Part shown: in pieces, positions 53,310 to 60,897 of the stretch | How positions within the stretch are numbered: the stretch's first letter is position 1 | Layout of the letters: each line of letters begins with the position of its first letter | Assembly (NCBI RefSeq): GCF_947497045.1 | Contig: NZ_CANMEU010000005.1 | Span: forward strand, 1-64,000 | Length of the DNA: 64,000 nucleotides | Source: an uncultured Tateyamaria sp. | Lineage (GTDB): Bacteria > Pseudomonadota > Alphaproteobacteria > Rhodobacterales > Rhodobacteraceae | Direction of reading: 5' to 3' | The notes under the pieces: generated by a model | What the model was told of the DNA's origin: nothing | Database searches by the model: none | The model's input: the letters and a program-made list of their open reading frames with translations, nothing else | Made by a program: the position numbers and the translations under genes

Positions 53310-54607
53310 GCGGCGGCCACCTCGACCGTGGGGGCTTCAAGGATGGCGCGCGCCACATCCAGACCGCTCGACAAACCATCCTCGTGGAAGCCATGGCGCA
53401 TCCACGCTCCGCAGAACCATGTGTTGTTTGACCCGTTCATCGCCCGCACCGTGTCCTGTGCGGCCAGCGCGGCCAGATCGTAGACCGGGTGGCGCAGCAT
53501 CGTCTGGTCATAGATCATCTCGTCAGGGATCGCCCGTTTGGTGTTGAGGGTCACAAAGTGCAGATCATCATGGGGGATGGGTTGCAGCGAATTGAGCCAA
53601 TAGGTGAGGTCGATCCGGTCATTCTGCGCGTTCTTGTCCTCGGTATAGACCCAGCTTGACCACGTTTGGCGGTGACGGGGCATGATGGAGGCGTCGCGGT
53701 GCAGAATGATGTCATTGGGCTGGTATTTCACCGCGTCCAGGGCGGCGCGTTCATCGGGGGTCGGGTCCTGGAGCATGGCGAGGCTGTCGTCGGAATGCGT
53801 GGCAAAGACGACGTCGTCAAACTGTTCCCAATCGCCCCCCCACGCCTTGATCTGCGCACCCGCCGGGGTGCGTCGGACCGACTGCACTGCTGCGCCAAGG
53901 CGTATATCGACGCCATGCCCAAGCAGTGCTGCCTCCAGACGGCGCACATATTGGATGGACCCGCCATTTACCGTGTACCACTGATGCTGGCCCGTCGCGC
54001 CAAGCAGCGCGTGGTTCTCGAAAAACTGGATCATCGCGTGGGCCGGGAAATCCATGATCTTTTCGGTGGGGGTGGACCAGATCGCTCCGCTTAGCGGCAA
54101 AAGGTAATAGTCGCGAAACCACGTGCCGGTGCCCAGTACCTCCAGGAACTGCCCGACCGTGCGGGTGCGGTCCGCATTCGCAACGCGCAATGCGTTTTTA
54201 TTGAACCGCAGGATGTCGCGGACCATGCCGAGGAACCGGGGGCTCAGCGCGTTGACGCGTTGTGCAAAAAGCGCGTTGAGGCTGGCCAGCCCGTATTCCA
54301 GCCGCCCTCCGTCGATTGAGGCTCCAAAGCTCATGTTGGATTTGACGACCGGCACGTCGAGATCGGCAAAAAGGTCGGCCATGTTGGGGTAGTTGGCGTA
54401 GTTGAACACCAAAAACCCGGTATCGACGGGCTGATCGCCGCGTTTGCCAGCCGTGACGGTGCGGGCATGACCGCCCAGACGGGGCTCTGCCTCGAACAGG
54501 GTTACATTGTGATGTGGGGAAAGTGTGTAGGCGGCACCCATCCCGGAAATCCCGCCCCCGATCACAGCAATGCGTTTGCGGGCGGTAGATATCATTTCAA
54601 GCGGCAT
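53306..54607 (-). CDS. FAD-dependent amine oxidase-like oxidoreductase
   Basis: About 433 residues. N-terminal FAD motif (RIAVIGGGISGMGAAYTLSP, GxGxxG) and LFEAEPRLGGHARTV, plus C-terminal WFCGAWMRHGFHEDGLSSGL, typical of NAD(P)-binding flavin amine oxidases that accompany DUF1365 and cyclopropane fatty-acid synthase genes. Start chosen at ATG 54607; ATG 54595 (MISTARKRIAV) and ATG 54637 are alternatives, the last too close to the predicted minus-strand promoter. First gene of the RpoE-controlled operon. Confidence 0.87.
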   Translation of the reverse strand: MPLEMISTARKRIAVIGGGISGMGAAYTLSPHHNVTLFEAEPRLGGHARTVTAGKRGDQPVDTGFLVFNYANYPNMADLFADLDVPVVKSNMSFGASIDGGRLEYGLASLNALFAQRVNALSPRFLGMVRDILRFNKNALRVANADRTRTVGQFLEVLGTGTWFRDYYLLPLSGAIWSTPTEKIMDFPAHAMIQFFENHALLGATGQHQWYTVNGGSIQYVRRLEAALLGHGVDIRLGAAVQSVRRTPAGAQIKAWGGDWEQFDDVVFATHSDDSLAMLQDPTPDERAALDAVKYQPNDIILHRDASIMPRHRQTWSSWVYTEDKNAQNDRIDLTYWLNSLQPIPHDDLHFVTLNTKRAIPDEMIYDQTMLRHPVYDLAALAAQDTVRAMNGSNNTWFCGAWMRHGFHEDGLSSGLDVARAILEAPTVEVAAA

Positions 54608-54643
54608 AAAGTTCTGGAATCCAAGTTGGTTGGGCATTTGTAG

Positions 54644-54673
54644 TCTTTACGGCGCGCGCATGGAAACGGATGC
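54644..54673 (-). promoter_or_regulatory. Probable ECF (RpoE) promoter for the amine-oxidase operon
   Basis: Minus strand: GCATCC at 54673-54668, 18-base spacer, TAAAGA at 54649-54644. The half of the -35 box matches the TGATCC box on the other strand, and the spacer is the same length. Start points would be close to 54637. Confidence 0.55.
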
Positions 54674-54695
54674 ACATTTCATAGAAGTTTATTTT

Positions 54696-54725
54696 TGATC
54701 CACGGCGCTTGCAGGGGCGTAGACT
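54696..54725 (+). promoter_or_regulatory. Probable ECF (RpoE) promoter for rpoE-chrR
   Basis: TGATCC at 54696-54701, 18-base spacer, TAGACT at 54720-54725. TGATCC is the -35 box known for RpoE-type promoters of Rhodobacter sphaeroides. It lies 88 bases upstream of the chosen rpoE start and supports autoregulation. Confidence 0.65.
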
Positions 54726-54813
54726 GTGTATGTTTGCGGGATTAGAAATGTCAGGAGCAGAAGTGCCCCGACCCCTAGGGGTAGATCTGGGTGCGGTGTC
54801 AGGACCATCGATT

Positions 54814-55362
54814 ATGAATGCAAACAACGGAAAGCGGATGCTGTGGGTCGACCACATGTACCGCATCCGGGATGATCAGGATCAGCAGGCCTTTGCCGAG
54901 CTGTTTGGTCATTTTGCCCCCAGGGTGAAGGGATTTCTGATCAAGTCCGGTGCGGACGGTTCGCTGGCCGAGGAGTGTGCCCAGGAGGTGTTGGCGACGT
55001 GCTGGCACAAGGCGCATATGTTCGACCCCGCAAGGGCCTCTGTTGCGACGTGGATTTTCACCATCGCACGGAACCGCAAGATTGACGTGCTGCGCAAGCA
55101 GCGTCGCCCCGAACCCGAGGATTTGGGCTGGGGCCCCGAAGAAAATCCTGATCAGGCCGATGTGATGGCCTTGCAGCAGGAAAGCGAACAGTTGGGCCGC
55201 GCAATCGCAGAGTTGCCTGCCAACCAACGCGAGTTGATTGAGAAGGCGTATTTCGGGGATCTGTCCCACAGCGAAATCGCCGAACAAACCGGTCTGCCGC
55301 TTGGCACGATCAAATCAAGAATACGGTTGGCGCTGGAACGGCTGCGCCACGCAATGAAGTGA
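54814..55362 (+). CDS. rpoE: ECF sigma factor RpoE (singlet-oxygen type)
   Basis: 182 residues from ATG 54814, preceded by CAGGA with good spacing; longer in-frame starts at 54730 and 54748 would sit right on the promoter. Sigma region 2 (AFAELFGHFAPRVKGFLIKS, EECAQEVLATCWHKAHMFDP, ASVATWIFTIARNRKIDVLR) and region 4 (LPANQRELIEKAYFGDLSHS, AEQTGLPLGTIKSRIRLALE). Directs transcription of the singlet-oxygen regulon when ChrR is inactivated. Confidence 0.9.
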   Translation: MNANNGKRMLWVDHMYRIRDDQDQQAFAELFGHFAPRVKGFLIKSGADGSLAEECAQEVLATCWHKAHMFDPARASVATWIFTIARNRKIDVLRKQRRPEPEDLGWGPEENPDQADVMALQQESEQLGRAIAELPANQRELIEKAYFGDLSHSEIAEQTGLPLGTIKSRIRLALERLRHAMK

Positions 55363-55367
55363 AAAAG

Positions 55368-56027
55368 ATGATGGAACACAGCATTAAACACCATCTGACG
55401 GATGATATTCTGATCGGATATGCGACAGGCACGCTGCCAGAGGCCTTCAATCTCATGGTGGCCGCGCATCTGTCGCTTTGCGACACATGTCGCGCTCAGG
55501 CAGAAAGTTTTGATGCGGTCGGTGGCGAGATTTTGGACCTCGCGCCAAGCAACGACATAGTCCTTGAGCCGGGCAGCTTTGCGGCGACGATGGCGCTGAT
55601 TGCTGGCGGTCCGGTGGACGAAATTCAGGTGCCGCGTGTCTCTGGGTCCGTTTTGCCGGGTCCCTTGCAGGATTATGTCGGTGGCGATCTGGCAGACGTG
55701 CAGTGGCGCGGCATTGGCATGGGTGTAAAGCAGGCGATCTTGCCCACATCCCGCGACGCCTCTGCCCGTTTGCTGTTCATTCCTGCGGGTGCTGCCATGC
55801 CGGATCACGGCCACAAGGGGATTGAGATGACGATGGTCCTGCAAGGTGCATTTCAGGACGAGGATGACTATTTCGCGCGCGGTGATGTTGAAATTGCTGA
55901 CAGCGACATGCATCACACGCCCGTGGCTGATATTCACGAGGATTGTATTTGCCTTGCGGTCAGCGACGCACCCCTCGAATTTCAGGGCCTGTTGCCCAAG
56001 ATCGTCCAACGCTTCGCCCGGATCTGA
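55368..56027 (+). CDS. chrR: Anti-sigma factor ChrR (zinc anti-sigma + cupin)
   Basis: 219 residues from ATG 55368 (GTG at 55359 is possible). N-terminal zinc anti-sigma domain with H8/H9 and H34-x3-C38-x2-C41. The C-terminal cupin domain has HGHKGIE (ligands H, H, E), a later DMHHTP histidine and a CxC motif (EDCICLAV), all features of ChrR. Holds RpoE inactive until singlet oxygen arises. Starts 5 bases past the sigma stop. Confidence 0.92.
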   Translation: MMEHSIKHHLTDDILIGYATGTLPEAFNLMVAAHLSLCDTCRAQAESFDAVGGEILDLAPSNDIVLEPGSFAATMALIAGGPVDEIQVPRVSGSVLPGPLQDYVGGDLADVQWRGIGMGVKQAILPTSRDASARLLFIPAGAAMPDHGHKGIEMTMVLQGAFQDEDDYFARGDVEIADSDMHHTPVADIHEDCICLAVSDAPLEFQGLLPKIVQRFARI

Positions 56028-56034
56028 TGGTGTG

Positions 56035-56058
56035 GGGCGGAGGACACCTCCGCCTTAC
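56035..56058. repeat. Intergenic palindrome, GGCGGAGG type
   Basis: Core GGCGGAGGACACCTCCGCC, followed by TTAC; identical to the 12453 copy. Between convergent chrR and the saccharopine-dehydrogenase-like gene; the TTA at 56055-56057 is the stop codon of the latter. Confidence 0.85.
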
Positions 56059-57197
56059 AGGCTGTCTGTCATGTGGTCGACGATATTGAGGTGTTGTGCG
56101 AGCCGGTCGATTTCGGCCATCCAGTTTGCCACCATTTGCAGATCGTTCGGAGCGGCGTGGACGCCCGGCTTCACCGCGCCGGATTGTGCGGCCTGAACAG
56201 CAAGCGAAACGGGAATCGACACCAGTCGCGCCATCGCCGTGCCTCTTGCGTCCCCCCACGCATCCATCGCGTAGGTTTGGTGCCAGATGGTGCCTGCGTC
56301 GTTTTCGGCCTTCAGGTCCACACACATGATCACCCGGTCGGGCTCGCCCGGTCCGTAGCTGTTTTCGGCCAGCAGTGAATCCGACATCTCCTGCAACCGC
56401 GCATCTGTGGGGTTCGCTTCGATCTCGGTGAACACGTCACGCCACGCATCGGCCCATCCGTTCAGCCGCAAGGTTCCGCGCACGAATTCCTTCACCTGCC
56501 ATTTGGGATCAAAATGGTATTCGGCCATGAAGGGCAGGCTGTCGCGGTTCGGATAGACCTCGAAGGTTTCGGGTGTGGGCAGGGGCGCATCATAGCTTGA
56601 GACTGCATCCCAAGGCCGTGCCACGTCGAATTCCTGTCCTGCCCGGATGGATTTGGAGGGGGAGCGCAACGCCTTGAGCACCCCCACGGGGGCCCAGCTG
56701 AATTTATAGCGGAACGGGTTGGCGTGTTTAGGCACCCCGCCGCAATAGGATGTGAAGCTGATCGTGTTTGCATCGTCGTATGCGCTGGAGGTGCGATAGG
56801 CCGCGACCAGGTGATGCGCCATCAGGTGATCGATGCCCGGATCCAGTCCGACTTCGTTCATCAGCACCACACCCGCCTCTTTGGCTGCCAGATCGAGCGC
56901 GCGCATCTCGGGCGCGATATAGCTGGACGAGACAAAATGTGCGCCCGCCTGAATTGCAGCCTGCGCCAGTGGCACGTGCCAATCCCCGGGCAGCATGGAA
57001 ACGACCGTATCGCCTTGGCGTAATGCGTTGCTGAGTGCGCCCTGATCGAAGGGCCGGATGTCGGTTGTGTCGCTGCCAATGGCCTCTTGTGCCTTGGACA
57101 CCGTGCGGTTCCAGACCGTCACCGGATAGCCAAGTTCGATCAATCGTTTCAGGCCGGGGATGGCGGAAAGCCCGGTGCCGCACCAGTGGATCGTCAT
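56055..57197 (-). CDS. Saccharopine dehydrogenase-like oxidoreductase (glutamate-forming branch)
   Basis: 380 residues. Rossmann N-terminus (MTIHWCGTGLSAIPGLKRLI), then VVSMLPGDWHVPLAQAAIQA, LMNEVGLDPGIDHLMAHHLV and FTSYCGGVPKHANPFRYKFS, which match the LYS9/saccharopine reductase fold. It probably interconverts saccharopine with glutamate and aminoadipate semialdehyde. The next gene is of the LYS1 type, so both saccharopine steps are present. Confidence 0.85.
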   Translation of the reverse strand: MTIHWCGTGLSAIPGLKRLIELGYPVTVWNRTVSKAQEAIGSDTTDIRPFDQGALSNALRQGDTVVSMLPGDWHVPLAQAAIQAGAHFVSSSYIAPEMRALDLAAKEAGVVLMNEVGLDPGIDHLMAHHLVAAYRTSSAYDDANTISFTSYCGGVPKHANPFRYKFSWAPVGVLKALRSPSKSIRAGQEFDVARPWDAVSSYDAPLPTPETFEVYPNRDSLPFMAEYHFDPKWQVKEFVRGTLRLNGWADAWRDVFTEIEANPTDARLQEMSDSLLAENSYGPGEPDRVIMCVDLKAENDAGTIWHQTYAMDAWGDARGTAMARLVSIPVSLAVQAAQSGAVKPGVHAAPNDLQMVANWMAEIDRLAQHLNIVDHMTDSL

Positions 57198-57226
57198 AGG
57201 TCGGTTTCCTTTGTTTTGAGGGCGGA

Positions 57227-57270
57227 CTGGGGCGCTGCCCCAGACCCCGCGGTATTTTTGGTCAAAAGAA
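57227..57270 (+). repeat. Composite hairpin + CGCGGTATTTTTGG element (copy 3)
   Basis: Hairpin CTGGGGCGCTGCCCCAG at 57227-57243, then CGCGGTATTTTTGG and TCAAAAGAA. Between the two saccharopine dehydrogenase genes, oriented against them. Confidence 0.8.
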
Positions 57271-57272
57271 AG

Positions 57273-58331
57273 TTAAAGCGCGTTTATTGCAGCGTCGAAT
57301 GTGGATTTGGCCCTGCTCCAGACGGTTGTGCCTGTCGCGCCAAGTGACAGGAGGCTGGGCAGCAGTTGGTCGGCGTAGTCTTCGGAGGATTCAACGGGCA
57401 GCATGGAGGGCAGGTTGTCGATGGCTGTCACGTCGAGCGGGGGGGTGTCGTGGACGCGTAGCGCGGGGGCCTCCCATGTTGTCGTGCGGTCATAGACCTT
57501 GATGGGTGAAAAGTCGCTGTCGGGGTCGCATGCGATATCGCCGATCACGCTGAGTTTGCGTGTCTTGTGGGGGGCGTCCGCAGCCACGAATACCGGCGTA
57601 CCCGGGCGCGCAAGGATGCAGTTGAAGAAGATATCATGCCTCAAGATGTCCGGGAACGGCCCGCCGCCGGCGGTTTCGGCCATGTCCCATTTCGTCGTTG
57701 CAACCCCCATCACGGTGCACAGATCGCCCGCCCCGGTGCCGACCCGCCCCAATGCGCCGATGATCAATGCGGTGGGCCGGTGTGTGCCTGTACCCACAAG
57801 GTCTGATTGCAGATCGGCCAACAGGTGGTTGGAGCTGGCATAGGGCACAACTGGTCCCGCGATCTGTCCCTTTTGCTGGGCGATCCAGCATTTCAGTGCA
57901 ACGGCGGCCCCCGCGTAGCCTGCCCAGTACCCAAAGGCGGCGACCCGTTTGCTGTCTGTATCGACCAGGTATTCGAGGTCATAAAGCGTGCTGCCTCCGG
58001 CCTTGAACCGTTTGAGCAGTGTCTTACCTGCGGGCTGTCCTTTGAAGGCGTGCCCGAACATGATGTGGTCGTGGGCCAGCGCTGTGCCGTCATCGGGCAG
58101 TTCCTTGAGCCCGAAGACGATCGCATCCTGCGGTGCGGAGGGCCAGGTGTTTTGCGCGGCTATGGAGGCCCCTGCGGCCTCGTACCGGTCCGTGGGAATG
58201 CAGCGGGTGTTGCTGTCCTCGACCGTGACCTTGATCCCGGCGGCGATCAGTTTGGCCGCCCCCTGAGGGGTCAACCCGACCCGTGTTTCGTTGTCGCGCT
58301 GTTCGGCGCGCACCCAGAGGTGGGTCATCAC
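57273..58331 (-). CDS. Saccharopine dehydrogenase (lysine-forming, LYS1-like)
   Basis: 352 residues. AlaDH/PNT-type N-terminal domain (LWVRAEQRDNETRVGLTPQG) and Rossmann domain with ALIIGALGRVGTGAGDLCTV near residue 195. Fits saccharopine dehydrogenase (NAD+, L-lysine-forming). With its neighbour it would convert lysine to aminoadipate semialdehyde via saccharopine, as found for lysine catabolism in some roseobacters. Overlaps the GST gene by 4 bases. Confidence 0.87.
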   Translation of the reverse strand: MMTHLWVRAEQRDNETRVGLTPQGAAKLIAAGIKVTVEDSNTRCIPTDRYEAAGASIAAQNTWPSAPQDAIVFGLKELPDDGTALAHDHIMFGHAFKGQPAGKTLLKRFKAGGSTLYDLEYLVDTDSKRVAAFGYWAGYAGAAVALKCWIAQQKGQIAGPVVPYASSNHLLADLQSDLVGTGTHRPTALIIGALGRVGTGAGDLCTVMGVATTKWDMAETAGGGPFPDILRHDIFFNCILARPGTPVFVAADAPHKTRKLSVIGDIACDPDSDFSPIKVYDRTTTWEAPALRVHDTPPLDVTAIDNLPSMLPVESSEDYADQLLPSLLSLGATGTTVWSRAKSTFDAAINAL

Positions 58332-58936
58332 AGCATGCCTTTGGCGCGAACCGCCTTGACGCTTGGTCGATCTTCCATCGCGTCCATGAAGGTGCGGATG
58401 CGTGGGAAGGGGGCCAGATCGACCCCATCACCGGGCAACCATGTGCAGACCATGAACAGATAGGCGTCCGCAATGCAGGGGGTGTCCCCCAGAACGTAGG
58501 GGCCTTCGAGGCACGCGTCTTCGACATATTGCGCGGAGGCCATCATGGTTTCGGGTACTTTGGCGGTCATGTCCTTATGGCTCGCTTCGGCATTTGCCCA
58601 TCGGTGCCCGCGCATCTTGTGGGCGTGGTTCACGTGCATGGTTGAGGCGAGGTAGTACATGACGCTGCGCGCGCGTGCGGCCTGGATCGGATTGGTGGGC
58701 ATCATCATCGGGGATAGGGCTGCGATATAGTCGAGGATCGCGCCGGTTTCGGTCAGCACGGTCCCTTCGGTTTCCAGCGCCGGTACCCGGCCTTTTGGGT
58801 TGATGGCGCTGTATTCGGCTGACTGCTGGTCGCCTTTGGCGAAGTCGAGCTGGTGGGTGTCATGGTCCAGCCCTGCTTCTTCCAGTGCGATGGCTACGGC
58901 GATTGAGATCGTGCCGGGGGCGAAATGCAGTTTCAT
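58328..58936 (-). CDS. Glutathione S-transferase
   Basis: 202 residues. N-terminal thioredoxin-like domain (KLHFAPGTISIAVAIALEEA, NPKGRVPALETEGTVLTETG) and C-terminal helical domain (YVLGDTPCIADAYLFMVCTW). Probably detoxifies electrophiles. First in an overlapping pair with the LYS1-like gene; the product may feed the same transcript. Confidence 0.88.
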   Translation of the reverse strand: MKLHFAPGTISIAVAIALEEAGLDHDTHQLDFAKGDQQSAEYSAINPKGRVPALETEGTVLTETGAILDYIAALSPMMMPTNPIQAARARSVMYYLASTMHVNHAHKMRGHRWANAEASHKDMTAKVPETMMASAQYVEDACLEGPYVLGDTPCIADAYLFMVCTWLPGDGVDLAPFPRIRTFMDAMEDRPSVKAVRAKGML

Positions 58937-58948
58937 GGACTGTCCTTT

Positions 58949-59602
58949 TCAGAAATGGGTTTGGGCGTGGTGCCGATCAGGCATCTCAAGATGGGGCACG
59001 GCGTTGAACATGACAGGTGCCCATGTGCCACCAATTGGATAAAATCGGTGAACTGACGTGTTCATAATCGCCAGTGCCACATTGGCCATTGCCTTGATTG
59101 ACAAATCAAGATGTTGGCGCATCGCCATTGAGATCAGCCCACCGGAGGTGACAACCAGCGCCGGGCCAGTACCTGCCGTGATCTCGCTCAGGGCGTCGCG
59201 GACGCGGGTTTCGAATGCGCCAAACGTTTCAGGTGCACCTTCGAGGATGCCGTCCGCCCATGCGGCGAACACGCGCGGCAGGTGTGCTGCGAAATGCGCC
59301 TGTTCGGTGGGTATCGCGACCCCGTGTTCGGTTTCAAGCGCTGTGGCCAGCGTGAAGTATTCGAGTTCGTTTAGGCGTGGGTCTTGGGTCGGCGTGAGGC
59401 CGGTGTTCATGCCTTGGGCTGTTTCGCGGTGCCTGCGTAAGGTGCCCGTGTAGAGCCGCCTGTGATGCTGGTTGGTGGCCGTCAGATGCGCCCCCAGCCA
59501 CCGCGCCTGCTGGTGCCCGAGGGGGCTGAGTTGATCGTAACTCGCCTCGTCTTTGGCCTGGTTGTTGGCCTGACCGTGCCGGATAAGAGTGATGTGGGAC
59601 AT
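58949..59602 (-). CDS. Histidine phosphatase family protein
   Basis: 217 residues. The catalytic RHG motif is in ITLIRHGQANNQAKDEASYD, with LSPLGHQQARWLGAHLTATN following; the second histidine may be in VVTSGGLISMAMRQHLDLS region. Phosphoglycerate-mutase-like; substrate unknown. Confidence 0.85.
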   Translation of the reverse strand: MSHITLIRHGQANNQAKDEASYDQLSPLGHQQARWLGAHLTATNQHHRRLYTGTLRRHRETAQGMNTGLTPTQDPRLNELEYFTLATALETEHGVAIPTEQAHFAAHLPRVFAAWADGILEGAPETFGAFETRVRDALSEITAGTGPALVVTSGGLISMAMRQHLDLSIKAMANVALAIMNTSVHRFYPIGGTWAPVMFNAVPHLEMPDRHHAQTHF

Positions 59603-59703
59603 GGGTGCCTTTGGCTGGTGTTTGGTGTGTTTTATGGCAGGGGTGTGCGCGTGGAAAGTCCTTGACCCTGCGGGGCGAGTTTATTTGGCAAGATGAAGGT
59701 GGA

Positions 59704-60747
59704 TCAGGGGTGGTTTATCCGACCAACGAAGGTGGGCAACAGGATGGTGAGGAAGAGAAGCCGCGCGACGTGGCATGCTGCAACAAAGCCCGGGTTCGCT
59801 CCGAGAACGATCCCCATTGCGATCATCGTCTCCAACCCGCCGGGGGCAAAGGCCACCAGCACATGTGTGGATGCGAACCCTAGCGCATAGGCGACCGGCA
59901 GTGCGGTGAGCAGCGTCATCGCGATGGTGAGTGTCGTCACAATCAACCCGGCACCAAGCGACTGCATCAGGCTTGCCCGTGTGATCCCGTTGAACCGTGC
60001 CCCGATCAGGGTGCCCACAGCCATCAGCCCCGCATACCCGAGCCATGGGTGCATGACCCCTGGCGTGATCTCGGTCGCGTGCCCGAGGCTTGAGGCCACC
60101 ATCCCCCCGATCAGCAGTGGCGCGGGCAGGCCAATCCGGTCAAGAATGTAGCCGATGCCAAGCCCTGCCAGCAGAAGGGTTGCAAGGTGTACCCATGCGA
60201 GTGCCGCCCCGGTGGGCATGACCGGTCCGGAGAGGTCGATGCCGAACGCCGCCGCCAGGGCGGGCACGGTGAGCGTGAGCGCCAGGAGCCGCACCGATTG
60301 GATTACGATGATCCTTGTGCTGTCGAGGTTCAGCCCCATGGACAGGCTGATTACAAAGCTGAGGTGTCCCGGGGCGGCTGCCAGATAAGCGCTGCGTCTG
60401 TCCATCCCGAAGCCGCGTCGCAACAATTGTGCGCAAAGCCAGAGCGTTGCCCAGAGCATCACCCCGAGGGCCGCAAAGGCGAACGGCCAGCGCAGCATCG
60501 CTTGGGTGGCGGAGGCATCGACCCCGCTGCCGATGCTGACTCCGACCAGCAGGAACACGAGGTTGCGGATGGTATCATCAATGCCGGTGCGTATCCCGGT
60601 GACAGCAGCGAGGCTGACCAGCACCGCAGGGCCGGTCAGTACTGCGATAGGTGCATTGATCACCTCGGCCAAGGCCGCGCCGATTGTGCCGATGATCAAG
60701 GTCTGGCCAGTGATCCGTAGCGCGGTCAGAGAGGGGCGGGCAAGCAT
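59704..60747 (-). CDS. AbrB-type membrane protein
   Basis: 347 residues, about nine to ten membrane segments in two related halves, with PAVLVSLAAVTGIRTGIDDT, AAPGHLSFVISLSMGLNLDS and ALGFASTHVLVAFAPGGLET. AbrB-type (duplicated, formerly called ammonia monooxygenase) membrane proteins, probably transporters of unknown substrate. Divergent from the formate dehydrogenase gene with 150 bases between. The gap 59603-59703 contains a worn copy of the GTATTT...GAAG motif. Confidence 0.83.
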   Translation of the reverse strand: MLARPSLTALRITGQTLIIGTIGAALAEVINAPIAVLTGPAVLVSLAAVTGIRTGIDDTIRNLVFLLVGVSIGSGVDASATQAMLRWPFAFAALGVMLWATLWLCAQLLRRGFGMDRRSAYLAAAPGHLSFVISLSMGLNLDSTRIIVIQSVRLLALTLTVPALAAAFGIDLSGPVMPTGAALAWVHLATLLLAGLGIGYILDRIGLPAPLLIGGMVASSLGHATEITPGVMHPWLGYAGLMAVGTLIGARFNGITRASLMQSLGAGLIVTTLTIAMTLLTALPVAYALGFASTHVLVAFAPGGLETMIAMGIVLGANPGFVAACHVARLLFLTILLPTFVGRINHP

Positions 60748-60897
60748 GTCCCATGGCTAGTCCATGTTGCATGAGCGGCGCAATGGTTGCGCATCGGAAA
60801 CGGGAGGGACGCAAAATCAAGGCCTGGTGTCGGGAATGGGAGTCCTTTTGTGCTGTGTGTCGGGCTAGAACGGAGCAGGATTGCAGGGAGATGTGCG

